A stretch of DNA of 64,000 nt from CAWFMO01 sp963817065. GTDB taxonomy: Bacteria; Actinomycetota; Thermoleophilia; Solirubrobacterales; 70-9. Shown here in pieces: positions 1 to 8,179 of this stretch (its first letter is position 1; every line of letters starts with the position of its first letter). Where the stretch lies: positions 124,001 through 188,000 of the forward strand of contig CAWFMO010000001.1 of NCBI GenBank assembly GCA_963817065.1, in the 5' to 3' direction. A model generated the notes under the pieces. It had not been told where the DNA came from. It searched no databases and saw nothing but the letters and a program-made list of their open reading frames with translations. A program made the position numbers and the translations under genes.

Positions 1-150
1 CATCGCGTCTTGCGCGGGGGCGCTGCCGCCGAGGGCGGTCAGGGTCAGCGAGCCGGCGAGCAGCGCGGCGAACAGCGCGGCGGCGACGCGGCGGCGGCGG
101 CGGTAGACGCTCTGGGGCAGGGTCGGGTTGTTGTGCGAGCTGGTCGGCAT
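1..150 (-). CDS. Secreted or membrane-anchored protein, N-terminal 50 codons only
   Basis: An ATG at 150 on the minus strand opens a frame that runs off the left edge without a stop. The visible residues begin MPTSSHNNPTLPQSVYRRRR, followed by a hydrophobic stretch (VAAALFAALLAGSLTLTALG) and then an Ala/Pro-rich exit segment. This is a typical positively charged n-region plus h-region of a signal peptide or single membrane anchor. Nothing of the mature domain is in the window, so no function can be assigned. It is divergent from the serine hydrolase, with about 150 bases between them that contain no other gene. Confidence 0.6.
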   Translation of the reverse strand, partial: MPTSSHNNPTLPQSVYRRRRRVAAALFAALLAGSLTLTALGGSAPAQDAM

Positions 151-303
151 GCGTGGGCACGGCCCCGTCCCCGGGGCGCGCAGGCATTGAGGCTAGCTAT
201 CCGCTCCTGCAAATGTGAGGATTCGTTAACCAAAATGCAATGCGCGTTGCAGCGCCGGCCGTAGGATTCCTCGATCCGTCGCCCCGCTCTGATCCTGATC
301 CCG

Positions 304-1119
304 GTGGTCCTCGCGGCGGCGGCGTGGACGGGCGTCGCGGCGCCCGCGGGAGGCGGAAGCCCGCAGGCCGTCGCGGCGAAGGCCTGGTCGCCGCCGCTCT
401 ATCCCTCGGCGAAGCAGCTGCGGCGGGCGAAGGCGTTCGCGAGCTCGCGCGCCGGCACGGTCTCGTTTTCGGTCGTCGGGCGTCGCGGCGGGGCGCGCGG
501 GATCGACGTCAGCCGCCACTACTCCTCGGCGAGCGCCACGAAGGGGCTGCTGCTCGCGGCCTACCTGCGCTCGCACAAGGGCTCGATCGACTCCGGGATC
601 AAGGGCCAGCTCTCGGCGATGGTGACCGCGTCCGACAACGACGCCGCGAGCGCGATCTACGCGATCGTCGGCGACGCGGGGCTGAACCGGGTCGCCGCGC
701 GCGCCCGGATGCGCTCCTTCGATCCGACCCCGGGGTTCTGGGGCGGCGCCCAGATCACCGCCGCCGACATGGCCCGCTTCTACGCCCGCCTCGACCGCAA
801 CCTCGCCGGACCCCATCGCCGCTACGGGAAGAGCCTGCTCGCGAGCGTGATCGGCCCCCAGCGCTGGGGCCTGCCGCAGGCGCTCGGCAAGGGCTGGAGG
901 GTCTGGTTCAAGGGCGGCTGGCGCCCCGGCGGAACCGAGGGGACGAGCGGCGCCGTCACCCACCAGGCGGGCCTGCTCCGCTATCGGAAGAGCCCCGGGA
1001 TCGGGATCGCCGTGCTCACCGACCAGCCGCCCGGCGGCGACGTCTACGCGACGATCGAGGGCATCGCGCGGCGGCTCACGCACCCGGCGCCGCGGCCGAC
1101 CAGGTGGCCCACGACCTGA
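304..1119 (+). CDS. Secreted serine hydrolase, class A beta-lactamase / PBP fold
   Basis: The protein has an SxxK motif (S-A-T-K near residues 77-80), an S-D-N motif near residue 110 and a K-G-G motif near residue 203. These three active-site elements define the class A beta-lactamase and penicillin-binding protein fold. It starts with a hydrophobic Ala-rich segment, so it is probably exported, and may act on peptidoglycan or a related substrate; true antibiotic hydrolysis is not implied. GTG at 304 is the first standard start, but the frame stays open back to a stop at 262, and the upstream residues (SIRRPALILIPVV) complete a better signal peptide. The true start may therefore be upstream at a non-standard codon. 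It converges with mceF, three bases away. Confidence 0.75.
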   Translation: MVLAAAAWTGVAAPAGGGSPQAVAAKAWSPPLYPSAKQLRRAKAFASSRAGTVSFSVVGRRGGARGIDVSRHYSSASATKGLLLAAYLRSHKGSIDSGIKGQLSAMVTASDNDAASAIYAIVGDAGLNRVAARARMRSFDPTPGFWGGAQITAADMARFYARLDRNLAGPHRRYGKSLLASVIGPQRWGLPQALGKGWRVWFKGGWRPGGTEGTSGAVTHQAGLLRYRKSPGIGIAVLTDQPPGGDVYATIEGIARRLTHPAPRPTRWPTT

Positions 1120-1122
1120 GTC

Positions 1123-2514
1123 CTACGGGGCGCTTTTGACCTGCGGGAAGCTGAGGCTGAGGCCGCCGAAGTCGAACGGGCCCTGCTCGACGCACGGCGG
1201 CGCCGGCTCGACGCCCGGGTGGACGTTGTCGCAGTCGAAGGCGCGCAGGCCCGTGGTCCCGACGTCGTCGAGGTAGCCGGGCTTCGAGTACGGGTTGTGG
1301 CGGTTGGTCCCCAGCCGCTGGTCGTGGATCGCGAGACCCTCGACGCCGAACGGGATCACGGTTCGGAGCATGTGCTTGTCGCCCGCCCCGGCGCTCGACT
1401 GGGTCGCGAGCCCGAGCTTGGTCAGCCAGGCCGGGAGCTCGCGCTTGTAGGGGATCAGCCAGTCGACGGCTGGGACCGCGTCCTGGAGCGCCGGGCGCAG
1501 CTCGCGCATCAGCGGCCGCGCCGCACCGAGAACCGAGGTCAGCGCCGGGAGCCCCGCGTCGGAGCGGTCGAGCACCGGGCCGAGGTCCGTGAACAGGCCG
1601 CGGAGGTCGGGGGCGAGCGTGTTCAGCTCGCGCACCGTCGGCGTCAGGTGGCGGGAGGCGGGGCCGAGCTCGGTCAGCAGCGGCTCGGCGCGCTCGCCGA
1701 CGTCCTGCGCGCGTGCGAGGGTCGGGCGCAGCTGGTCGAGGAACTCCGGCAGCAGCTCGACCGTCTCGGTCAGCGCCGCGTCGCGGGCGGCGGTCGTCGA
1801 CAGCACCCGGTCGCCCTCGGTGACCAGCGAGCGCAGCGCGCCGCGCCGCTCGGCGAGCGCGTCGAGCACCTCTCCCGAATCGCGGACCAGCCCGCGCACC
1901 GCGCGCCGCTGCGAGGCGAGGAGCGCGAAGACGTCGGCGCCCTCCTTGGTCAGCGGCCGTAGGTAGGCGAGCGAGGCGTTGAGATCGGGGCCGCGCTTGC
2001 CGACCCCGGCCGCGAGCTCCCTGAGAACGATCTTGGTCGCGTCGCGGGTCTTGGGGTCGAAGGCGCGCAGGACCTCGTCGAGGTCGATCGAGGGCGACGA
2101 CGCCGCGAGCTCGATCGTCCCGCCCTCCTCGAGCATCGTCCCGCCCTCGTCCTCGGGCGTCCCGGGGAAGAGCTGGATGAAGGTCTCGCCGAGCAGCGTC
2201 TTGCGGCGCAGCAGCGTCCGCGTGTCAGCCGGGATCGGCGCGTTGTCGGGGTCGAGCTCGACCTCGGCCCTCGTCAGCCCGCCCTCCTGGGTCGCGCCGA
2301 CGACCTTGCCGACGCTGACGCCGGCGACCCTGACGTCGGTCTGGTCGACGAGCTGGGTCGCGTCGCCGAGCACGACCTCGAAGCGGTAGCCCTGCGGCGC
2401 CAGCGGCGTCGGGCCGCCGAAGGTGACCCAGAGGAAGAGCAGCAGCCCGAAGCAGGAGAGCATGAAGCCGGCGACGACCGCGAGCTTGCCGAGTGTGGGG
2501 GCGCGGGTCTCCAT
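1123..2514 (-). CDS. mceF: MCE-family protein, sixth gene of the mce operon (MceF position)
   Basis: This 463-residue protein has one N-terminal transmembrane helix (about residues 10-32) followed by an MCE/MlaD domain (about 40-115; note FEVVLGDATQLVDQTDVRVA and GVSVGKV). A long helical region with repeated Leu/Arg heptads and a C-terminal domain complete it. MCE proteins form periplasm- or envelope-spanning tubes that carry lipids or sterols to an ABC permease. It is the last gene of a six-gene minus-strand operon, and its ATG directly follows the TAG of mceE (TAGATG). The F letter reflects position only; all six genes share the same architecture. The usual YrbE permeases and MceG ATPase are not next to it. 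Confidence 0.85.
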   Translation of the reverse strand: METRAPTLGKLAVVAGFMLSCFGLLLFLWVTFGGPTPLAPQGYRFEVVLGDATQLVDQTDVRVAGVSVGKVVGATQEGGLTRAEVELDPDNAPIPADTRTLLRRKTLLGETFIQLFPGTPEDEGGTMLEEGGTIELAASSPSIDLDEVLRAFDPKTRDATKIVLRELAAGVGKRGPDLNASLAYLRPLTKEGADVFALLASQRRAVRGLVRDSGEVLDALAERRGALRSLVTEGDRVLSTTAARDAALTETVELLPEFLDQLRPTLARAQDVGERAEPLLTELGPASRHLTPTVRELNTLAPDLRGLFTDLGPVLDRSDAGLPALTSVLGAARPLMRELRPALQDAVPAVDWLIPYKRELPAWLTKLGLATQSSAGAGDKHMLRTVIPFGVEGLAIHDQRLGTNRHNPYSKPGYLDDVGTTGLRAFDCDNVHPGVEPAPPCVEQGPFDFGGLSLSFPQVKSAP

Positions 2515-3789
2515 CTAGCAGCCCAGCTCCGCGGGGAGGTCCGGGAGCGTGATCTCGGGTGGGAGGAAGGACTGGGTCTGCTGGGCGCTCGCGCACGAGA
2601 ACATCACCAGCCCGCGCCAGGCCGCGCCGTGGGCGTCCTGGGTCGAGAGCATCGAGTTCGCGTTGTGGGCGAACCAGGAGATCCAGTAGAGGTAGCCCTC
2701 CTCGCTGCCCTCGGGGTTGTGGAGCAGGAGGTTGGTGATGTAGTTGGTGTCGTCGGTGAGCGGCGGCCCCTGCGGGCCGATCGCCTCGAGGTCGGCGGCC
2801 GCCGGACCGAGCTCGGTGAGCAGCGGGATCCCGCTGCGGACCAGCGGCCGGACCTGGTCGCGGAAGATCGGCGTCGACTCGCGCAGCAGCGGCTTCAGCT
2901 CGCGGAGCGCGGGGCTGAGGTCGTCGATCGCCGGCTCGAGATCGCGCGCCGCCGGCTCGAGCGCCCGCGCGAGCGGGGTCGTGTGGCGAAGCGCCGAGTC
3001 GGCGGCCTCGAGCGTTCCGGGCAGGCGCGCGACCGACTCGCGGACCGCGTCCTCCTGGCGCGCGAGGGCTCCGAGCGCCTTCGAGGCGGAGTCGATCGTC
3101 GTCGCGATCTGCTCGTCCTTCTCGCCCGCGATCTCGGCGACCTCGCCGAGGTTGTGGACGAGACGCGCCGCCTCGCGGCGACGGCCTTCGAGCGCGTTGA
3201 GCAGCACCGCCGCGCCCTCGGCGGTCGGCTGGCCCGCGACGAAGATCCGGCGCAGCGCCTCGCCCTTGCCGCGCAACCCTTCGCCGAGACCGTCGACGAT
3301 CGCCTGCAGGTAGCCGCGCGTGTCGGCGTCGAGCGCGCGCAGGAACTCGTCCGGGTTGACGTCCGGCCTCGTGTTCGAGACCGGGAGCCGCCCGCCCTCC
3401 TCGATCTCGCCGGCGGCCGGGGTGCCGGGATCGAGCTGGATCGCCATGTCCTTGAGCCCGGTTCGCGGGCGCAGCTGCATCGTCGCGTCCTCGTAGATCG
3501 GCGCGTAGGGCTCGTCGATCTGGACCCCGACGACGGCGGTCTCGCCCTCGAGCTCGACCTTCGAGATCTCGCCGACGCGGACCCCGGCGATCGTGACCTG
3601 CTGGCCCTGGCCGGGGGTGACCGCCTGCGCGGTCGCGAACTCGGCCTCGATCTCGTAGAAGTTCTCCCAGGGCCAGTTGTAGTCCTGCTTGGTGAGGATC
3701 ACGCCGCCGATCGCCGCCGCGACGACGACCATCCCGACGACCGCGAGCAGCTCGCGGTAGTAGCGGTAGATCTGGCGCCGGAAGCTCAT
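2515..3789 (-). CDS. mceE: MCE-family protein, fifth gene of the mce operon (MceE position)
   Basis: A 424-residue MCE protein with an N-terminal membrane anchor (about residues 14-34) and an MCE domain (about 45-125, with QQVTIAGVRVGEISKVEL). A long alpha-helical segment follows, and the C-terminus is Cys/Pro-containing. Mycobacterial MceE proteins are often lipoproteins; no lipobox is visible here, so it is likely membrane-anchored by the helix. Its ATG overlaps the TGA of a 19-codon micro-ORF that separates it from mceD, and the ribosome-binding sequence GGGAGAG lies inside that micro-ORF. It is presumably translated by reinitiation or coupling with that element. Confidence 0.85.
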   Translation of the reverse strand: MSFRRQIYRYYRELLAVVGMVVVAAAIGGVILTKQDYNWPWENFYEIEAEFATAQAVTPGQGQQVTIAGVRVGEISKVELEGETAVVGVQIDEPYAPIYEDATMQLRPRTGLKDMAIQLDPGTPAAGEIEEGGRLPVSNTRPDVNPDEFLRALDADTRGYLQAIVDGLGEGLRGKGEALRRIFVAGQPTAEGAAVLLNALEGRRREAARLVHNLGEVAEIAGEKDEQIATTIDSASKALGALARQEDAVRESVARLPGTLEAADSALRHTTPLARALEPAARDLEPAIDDLSPALRELKPLLRESTPIFRDQVRPLVRSGIPLLTELGPAAADLEAIGPQGPPLTDDTNYITNLLLHNPEGSEEGYLYWISWFAHNANSMLSTQDAHGAAWRGLVMFSCASAQQTQSFLPPEITLPDLPAELGC

Positions 3790-3845
3790 CGCGGACTCTC
3801 CCGTCGGGACAGGCGTTCGTGGATGAGGACCCGGTGGGGTCTCAC
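3786..3845 (-). other. Conserved 60-nt linker cassette / 19-codon micro-ORF, copy C (between mceD and mceE)
   Basis: The cassette starts with GTG at 3845, which overlaps the TGA of mceD (GTGA). It encodes VRPHRVLIHERLSRRESPR, and its TGA (3788-3786) overlaps the ATG of mceE (ATGA). Right after the mceD stop it has GACCC-CACC-GGGTC, a possible 5-bp hairpin. Near the end, GGGAGAG sits at ribosome-binding distance from mceE. Two more copies with identical length and geometry lie at 6675-6734 and 19144-19203. Whether it is translated, or is an RNA element that happens to be open, cannot be decided from sequence alone. Confidence 0.7.
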
Positions 3846-5284
3846 TTGTCCGCGCCCTTCCTCGGGACGCCGGGCTCGACGCTGCCCGCCGAGGAGAAGC
3901 CGCCGGGGCCGGTCTCGGCCGAGAGGTCGATCGGATCGCTCTCGGTGCACGGTACGTCCGGTGCGAGTGGCGGCGGCTCGCCCGGCTTGCGCGGCCGCGA
4001 GCCGAGCGGCGGGTCCTCGAGCAGACCGAAGAGATTCCCCAGCGGGCTCCCGATCGTGGTCGAGACGAGTTCGTCCCCGAAACCGGCGTAGTAGCGGGTT
4101 CCGAAGCCGTTGCCGTCGAAGTTCTGGCTCGAGGAGGAAAGGCCGACGAACGACTGCAGCAGCTCGCGGTAGATCGGCTCGCCGGTGCTCAGCATCCCGT
4201 CGTCGATCGGCGCCATGAGCGTCGGGATCCCGATGTCGAGCAGGCAGCTCGTCGGCCCCCGCAGCCCCTCGAACGTCTTCGTCCCGTCGGGTGTGAAGCC
4301 CGCGAGCGAGCTGACCGTCGGCCCCGCGAGCGCGACGAGTCGCGGCAGCTCTCCCGGGGTCAGCAGGGCCTCGACCTGGGCGACGGTCGGCTCCGCCGCC
4401 CTGATCACCGGCCCGGCCTCGCGCAGCGCCGGGCGCAGCTTGGCGACCAGGTCCCTGGTCTCGGGGACGGAGTCCTCGAGCGCCGCGAGCGCCGGCGGCG
4501 AGTCCTCGACCACCTGCTCGAGCCCCGTGATCGTTTCCGCGAGCGCGCGCTGGTCGTCGGAGAGCGCCCGCGCGACGCTCGCGAACGAGCTCACGAGCGA
4601 GCCGAGCTCGACCCGGTGGCGCGCCAGGGTGTCGGTGACCCGCGAGGTGTCCGCAACCGCGCGCGAGAGGTCGTGCGGCTCCGTGCCCTCGAAGGCCTCC
4701 GCGACCGCCGCGGCGTCGCGGAGCAGCGGCGGCAGCACCGGGAAGGTCCGGTTGAGCGCCGGCGGGCCCTCCCCGTCGAGCGCGGTGCCGAGCTCGTTGA
4801 CGGTGCTTCGCAGCTGCTCGCGCGGGCCGGGTTGGAGGGTCGTCAGCACCTGGTCGAGCTGGACCGGGACCCGGGTCTGGCCGACCGGGATCGCGTCGCC
4901 GTCGTCGAGCACCTCAGCCGAAGGCGATCCCGGGTGCAGGTCGAGGAAGAAGTTGCCCTCGAGGAAGGTGCGGGGCCGGATCTCGGCGGTCGCGTCGCTG
5001 CGAACCGGAAGGCCCTCGTCCTGGATCGAGACGACCGCGGTCGCGCCGTTGCCGGGGCCGCGCTTCACTTCCTCGACGACGCCGACGTTGACGCCGGCGA
5101 TCCGCACCGGGCTGTTCGGGCGCAGGTGGTTCGCGGAGCTGAACTGGATCTCGAGCTCGTGCTGGTCGACCCAGGGCAGCTGCTTGGTCGCCGCGAGCCA
5201 GAACCCGCAGACCATGGCGACGATCACCCCGATCGCGACCACGACCGGCGAGACCAGCGCCTTCTGGTTCGGCCGCCGCGTCAT
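3842..5284 (-). CDS. mceD: MCE-family protein, fourth gene of the mce operon (MceD position)
   Basis: This 480-residue protein has an N-terminal helix (about residues 12-33), then an MCE domain (about 42-120, including NSPVRIAGVNVGVVEEV), a long helical barrel-forming region and a Pro/Gly-rich C-terminal tail. It should be one subunit of the lipid-transport tube assembled from the six Mce proteins. The start ATG overlaps the mceC stop by four bases, indicating translational coupling. Its stop is overlapped by the GTG of the linker cassette leading to mceE. The C-terminal Pro-rich extension after about residue 440 is likely disordered. Confidence 0.85.
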   Translation of the reverse strand: MTRRPNQKALVSPVVVAIGVIVAMVCGFWLAATKQLPWVDQHELEIQFSSANHLRPNSPVRIAGVNVGVVEEVKRGPGNGATAVVSIQDEGLPVRSDATAEIRPRTFLEGNFFLDLHPGSPSAEVLDDGDAIPVGQTRVPVQLDQVLTTLQPGPREQLRSTVNELGTALDGEGPPALNRTFPVLPPLLRDAAAVAEAFEGTEPHDLSRAVADTSRVTDTLARHRVELGSLVSSFASVARALSDDQRALAETITGLEQVVEDSPPALAALEDSVPETRDLVAKLRPALREAGPVIRAAEPTVAQVEALLTPGELPRLVALAGPTVSSLAGFTPDGTKTFEGLRGPTSCLLDIGIPTLMAPIDDGMLSTGEPIYRELLQSFVGLSSSSQNFDGNGFGTRYYAGFGDELVSTTIGSPLGNLFGLLEDPPLGSRPRKPGEPPPLAPDVPCTESDPIDLSAETGPGGFSSAGSVEPGVPRKGADK

Positions 5285-6678
5285 TCTCCGGTCACCGCCG
5301 CGATCGATTCGGGCGTGGTCTGCTCGGTCGCAGTGCCCTGGTTACCGGGGACGTTTCCGATCTGCTGCCCGGGGAGGTAGGTCTCGTTGCCGCCCTCGCA
5401 CTCGTGGGGCTGGCCGGGTGCGGCACCGTTCGGGTAGGGGTTGAAATGGAGGTCGGGCGCCGGTGTCGCGGTGGGAAACATCTCCGACGGCTGGATGACC
5501 GTGGTGAAGCGCAGCCAGTTGCCGCTTGCGGTGCCTTCGGAGACCGTCGAGGCGAGGTTCCGCGATCCGAGCGCGATGTAGTTGCAGACCGTCTGGTAGG
5601 GCGCCAGGTACTCGACCGCCGGCTGGAGCCGGGGCAGGACGCCGGCGAGCGAGTCGAGGGCGGGTTTGGTCGGCTCGTCGACCGCGAGCGCGCGCAGCTC
5701 GGCGAAGCCGGGCTCGAGCAGCGGGCCGAGCTTCGAGGCGCGAGAAAGCACCGGCGTCCCGGTCTCGACCGCGCTCGCGAGCTCGACCGCCGTCTGGGGG
5801 AGGAGCTCGACCGCGGGCGAGATCCGCCGCGCGATCACGTCGGCGCGCGCCAACACCGGGGTCAGCGTCGCGAGCGAGGACTCGCCGACCGCGACCGTCT
5901 CCGGCGCTTTCTCGAGCGCCTGTTCGAGCTCCGGGCCCGCGGCCTCGAGCGCCTCGAACGTGGTTGCGCCGCCGCGCAGGAGGCCCGTGATCTGCGCCGA
6001 GACCGGCGCGAGCTCGGCGGTCGTCGCCGCGAACGCCCTGATCTGCGGCCCGAGCCGCGTCGCCGGTGAGGCGAGGTCGGAGAAGATCGGCTGCGCGTCG
6101 TCGACGAGCGGGCGCAAACGCTCGAACGAGGCGTTGAAGTCGATCCCGCGCGAGGCGAACCCGGTCCCGAAGCCGGTCAACACCGCCTTGAGGTCGGCGC
6201 GTGTCTCGCCGTCGAGCTCGTCGACGACCTCGTCGAGCTCGACGTTCTCGCGAGCGCGCTCGAGCGGCAGCGTCTCGCCGGCGGCCAGCGGCTCGCCGGT
6301 CGTTCCGGGCTTGAGCTCGAGGTACTTGGCGCCGAGCACCGACCGCGAGCGCACCCTCGCCGTCGCGTCGGCGAGGACCTCGCCCTCGAGCGGGGCCTCG
6401 AGCCGCAGGGAGAGCTCGGCGATCGGGTGCTCGGCGGCGTCGAGCTTCGCCTCGATCTTGTCGATCACCCCGACCCGGCGTCCTCCGACGAGCACGTCGT
6501 TGTTGGGCACGAGCTCCTGGGTGTCGGGGAGCTGGACCGCGACGTTGTAGGTGGGCACGAACGGCAGCCCGCTGCCCGCGTTGTAGGAGAGGAAGACCGC
6601 GAGGATCGTGACCACGACGGTCACCGCCCCGACCAGCAGCGGGCTCGCCATCAGCTGCATCTGGTCGCGCGTCCTCAT
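5281..6678 (-). CDS. mceC: MCE-family protein, third gene of the mce operon (MceC position)
   Basis: The chosen start is ATG at 6678 (MRTRDQMQL...), giving 465 residues, because AGGAGAG lies 7-9 bases upstream. The longer frame reaching 6741 would translate the 60-nt linker cassette in a different frame. A transmembrane helix (about residues 10-30) precedes the MCE domain (about 38-120, with NNDVLVGGRRVGVIDKI). The helical tube-forming region and a Thr/Pro/Asn-rich tail follow. It is coupled to mceD by a four-base overlap, and separated from mceB only by the linker cassette. Confidence 0.85.
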   Translation of the reverse strand: MRTRDQMQLMASPLLVGAVTVVVTILAVFLSYNAGSGLPFVPTYNVAVQLPDTQELVPNNDVLVGGRRVGVIDKIEAKLDAAEHPIAELSLRLEAPLEGEVLADATARVRSRSVLGAKYLELKPGTTGEPLAAGETLPLERARENVELDEVVDELDGETRADLKAVLTGFGTGFASRGIDFNASFERLRPLVDDAQPIFSDLASPATRLGPQIRAFAATTAELAPVSAQITGLLRGGATTFEALEAAGPELEQALEKAPETVAVGESSLATLTPVLARADVIARRISPAVELLPQTAVELASAVETGTPVLSRASKLGPLLEPGFAELRALAVDEPTKPALDSLAGVLPRLQPAVEYLAPYQTVCNYIALGSRNLASTVSEGTASGNWLRFTTVIQPSEMFPTATPAPDLHFNPYPNGAAPGQPHECEGGNETYLPGQQIGNVPGNQGTATEQTTPESIAAVTGE

Positions 6679-6734
6679 CGCGGACTCTCCTGAAGGGCCC
6701 GACGTTTGTAGATGTGGACCCGGTGGGGTCTCAT
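6675..6734 (-). other. Conserved 60-nt linker cassette / 19-codon micro-ORF, copy B (between mceB and mceC)
   Basis: ATG at 6734 overlaps the TGA of mceB. The encoded peptide is MRPHRVHIYKRRALQESPR, and its TGA (6677-6675) overlaps the mceC ATG. It shares with the other copies the invariant first block after the start (AGACCCCACCGGGTC), the ATC at codon 8 and the CGATGA end. The AGGAGAG near its 3' end serves as ribosome-binding site for mceC. The GACCC/GGGTC arms can form a small hairpin right after the mceB stop codon. Confidence 0.7.
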
Positions 6735-8179
6735 CCGCCACCCCCGAGCAGGAAGTCGAGCAGCTGGCCGACGGCGTTGGTGCTCGGGCCCGGTGCGCCC
6801 GGCTGCTGGGGCGAGGCCGGCGGCGCGGCGGCGGAGCCGGGCTGCGGAACCGCGGCGTCGGCGCCCGGCGCGGAGCCTGCCTGGGGCGGGTCGAGCTCGG
6901 GGATCGCGCTCGCCGCGCCCGGCTTGCTGCTCAGCCCGGCGCCCTTGTTGCGCTTGCCGGCGTCCCCGGAGCGCACGCCGCCGCGGAAGCGCCCCGAGCA
7001 GCCGTCGATCGGCGGCTCGGCCGCGTGGTAGGTCAGGCAGGCGCCGCCGAGCGCGTGGGCAGGGAGCATGTGCGAGACCGCGTCGAAGCGCGAGGTCGCG
7101 AGCGCCGCGTTGTAGAAGAACCGCGCCAGGCCCTCGGTGCCGCCCTTGGCGACCAGGCTGTCGGTGAGCGAGACCAGGGTCGGGACGATCGGCCGCAAGG
7201 CCGCCGTCGTCCGGCGCAGCGAGCCGGCGGTCGGGGTCGCGTCAACAAAGGCGCGACTTCCGGGCACCGCGGCCTCTCCGAGGCGCGCGAGCGTCGGCCG
7301 CGAGGCGCGCGCGAACGGGCCGAGGCCCTTGAACAGCCGCGCGGCTCCCGGCGCCGAGCGGCGCAGGTCCTGGACCAGCGGGGTCGCGTCGACAGCCAGC
7401 TTGTCGAGGTTGCGGAGCGCCGGCTCGGCCTCGCTCAGCAGCCCGGGCAGCCGCTCGGTGGTCTGCTCGAGCTCGTCGTCACGGGAGCCGGCGCGCTCGC
7501 TGACCGCGGCCGCGGAGTCGATGAAGTCGCCGAGCTCGTCGGGGTGGTCGGCGACCGAGGCGAGGATCGTGTCGGTGTCGGCGATCGCAGAGCGCAGCGC
7601 GCCGCGCTGGGCGTTGACCTCGGCGAGCAGGTCCTGGGCGTCGTCGAGGGCGGGGTTCGCTCGCCGGATCAGCTCGTTGATGTCCTCGCCGCGCCCGGCG
7701 ACGCCCGCCCCGAGCTCGTTGAGGATGATCTGCAGCCGCTCGGTGTATGGGCGCCGCAGGGCGCCGAAGACGAGGTCGAGGTCGATCGGCGAGCTGTTGC
7801 GCTCGACCGGCACCGTCGGGACCTCGCCGTCGGGGGCCGTGAGCTCGGTCCCGTCGGGGCTGCCGGGATCGCACTGCACGAAGCGCTCGCCGATCAGCGA
7901 CTCGGCCTTGACCTCGCACTCGGCGTCGGTTCGGAAGGGGGCGAAGCGTGGGTCGACCTCCAGATGCACGCGCGCCAGGCGGTCCTCGGTGAGCTCGACC
8001 GAGAGCACCGTCCCGACCGGGACCCCGGCGACCTTGAGGTGCTGGTCGGAGACGACGCCGGCGGCGTTGTCGAACAGCGCGTCGACGCGGACGCGCTCGC
8101 TGTCCGAGCCGTCGCTCGAGGCCCCGAGCGCCAGCGCGCCGGCGAGCAGGGCGAGGACGATGACGGCGATCCGCTTCAC
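6731..8179 (-). CDS. mceB: MCE-family protein, second gene of the mce operon (MceB position)
   Basis: A 482-residue protein starting MKRIAVIVLALLAGALALG, which is a short signal/anchor helix. The MCE domain (about residues 30-110, with DQHLKVAGVPVGTVLSVEL) comes next, then a long helical region. The last 90 residues are rich in Gly, Ala and Pro and probably disordered. It overlaps the mceA stop by four bases (ATGA). Its own stop is overlapped by the ATG of the linker cassette. Confidence 0.85.
   Translation of the reverse strand: MKRIAVIVLALLAGALALGASSDGSDSERVRVDALFDNAAGVVSDQHLKVAGVPVGTVLSVELTEDRLARVHLEVDPRFAPFRTDAECEVKAESLIGERFVQCDPGSPDGTELTAPDGEVPTVPVERNSSPIDLDLVFGALRRPYTERLQIILNELGAGVAGRGEDINELIRRANPALDDAQDLLAEVNAQRGALRSAIADTDTILASVADHPDELGDFIDSAAAVSERAGSRDDELEQTTERLPGLLSEAEPALRNLDKLAVDATPLVQDLRRSAPGAARLFKGLGPFARASRPTLARLGEAAVPGSRAFVDATPTAGSLRRTTAALRPIVPTLVSLTDSLVAKGGTEGLARFFYNAALATSRFDAVSHMLPAHALGGACLTYHAAEPPIDGCSGRFRGGVRSGDAGKRNKGAGLSSKPGAASAIPELDPPQAGSAPGADAAVPQPGSAAAPPASPQQPGAPGPSTNAVGQLLDFLLGGGG

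Noticed and set aside
151..303. c-di-AMP (ydaO-type) riboswitch upstream of the partial secreted protein
   Set aside because: The gap is too short and lacks the conserved riboswitch blocks.
6679..6741. Longer start of mceC (MADETPPGPHLQ...)
   Set aside because: These codons lie in the linker cassette in a different frame, while ATG 6678 has a good ribosome-binding site; the same frame is also readable but unused at the other copies.
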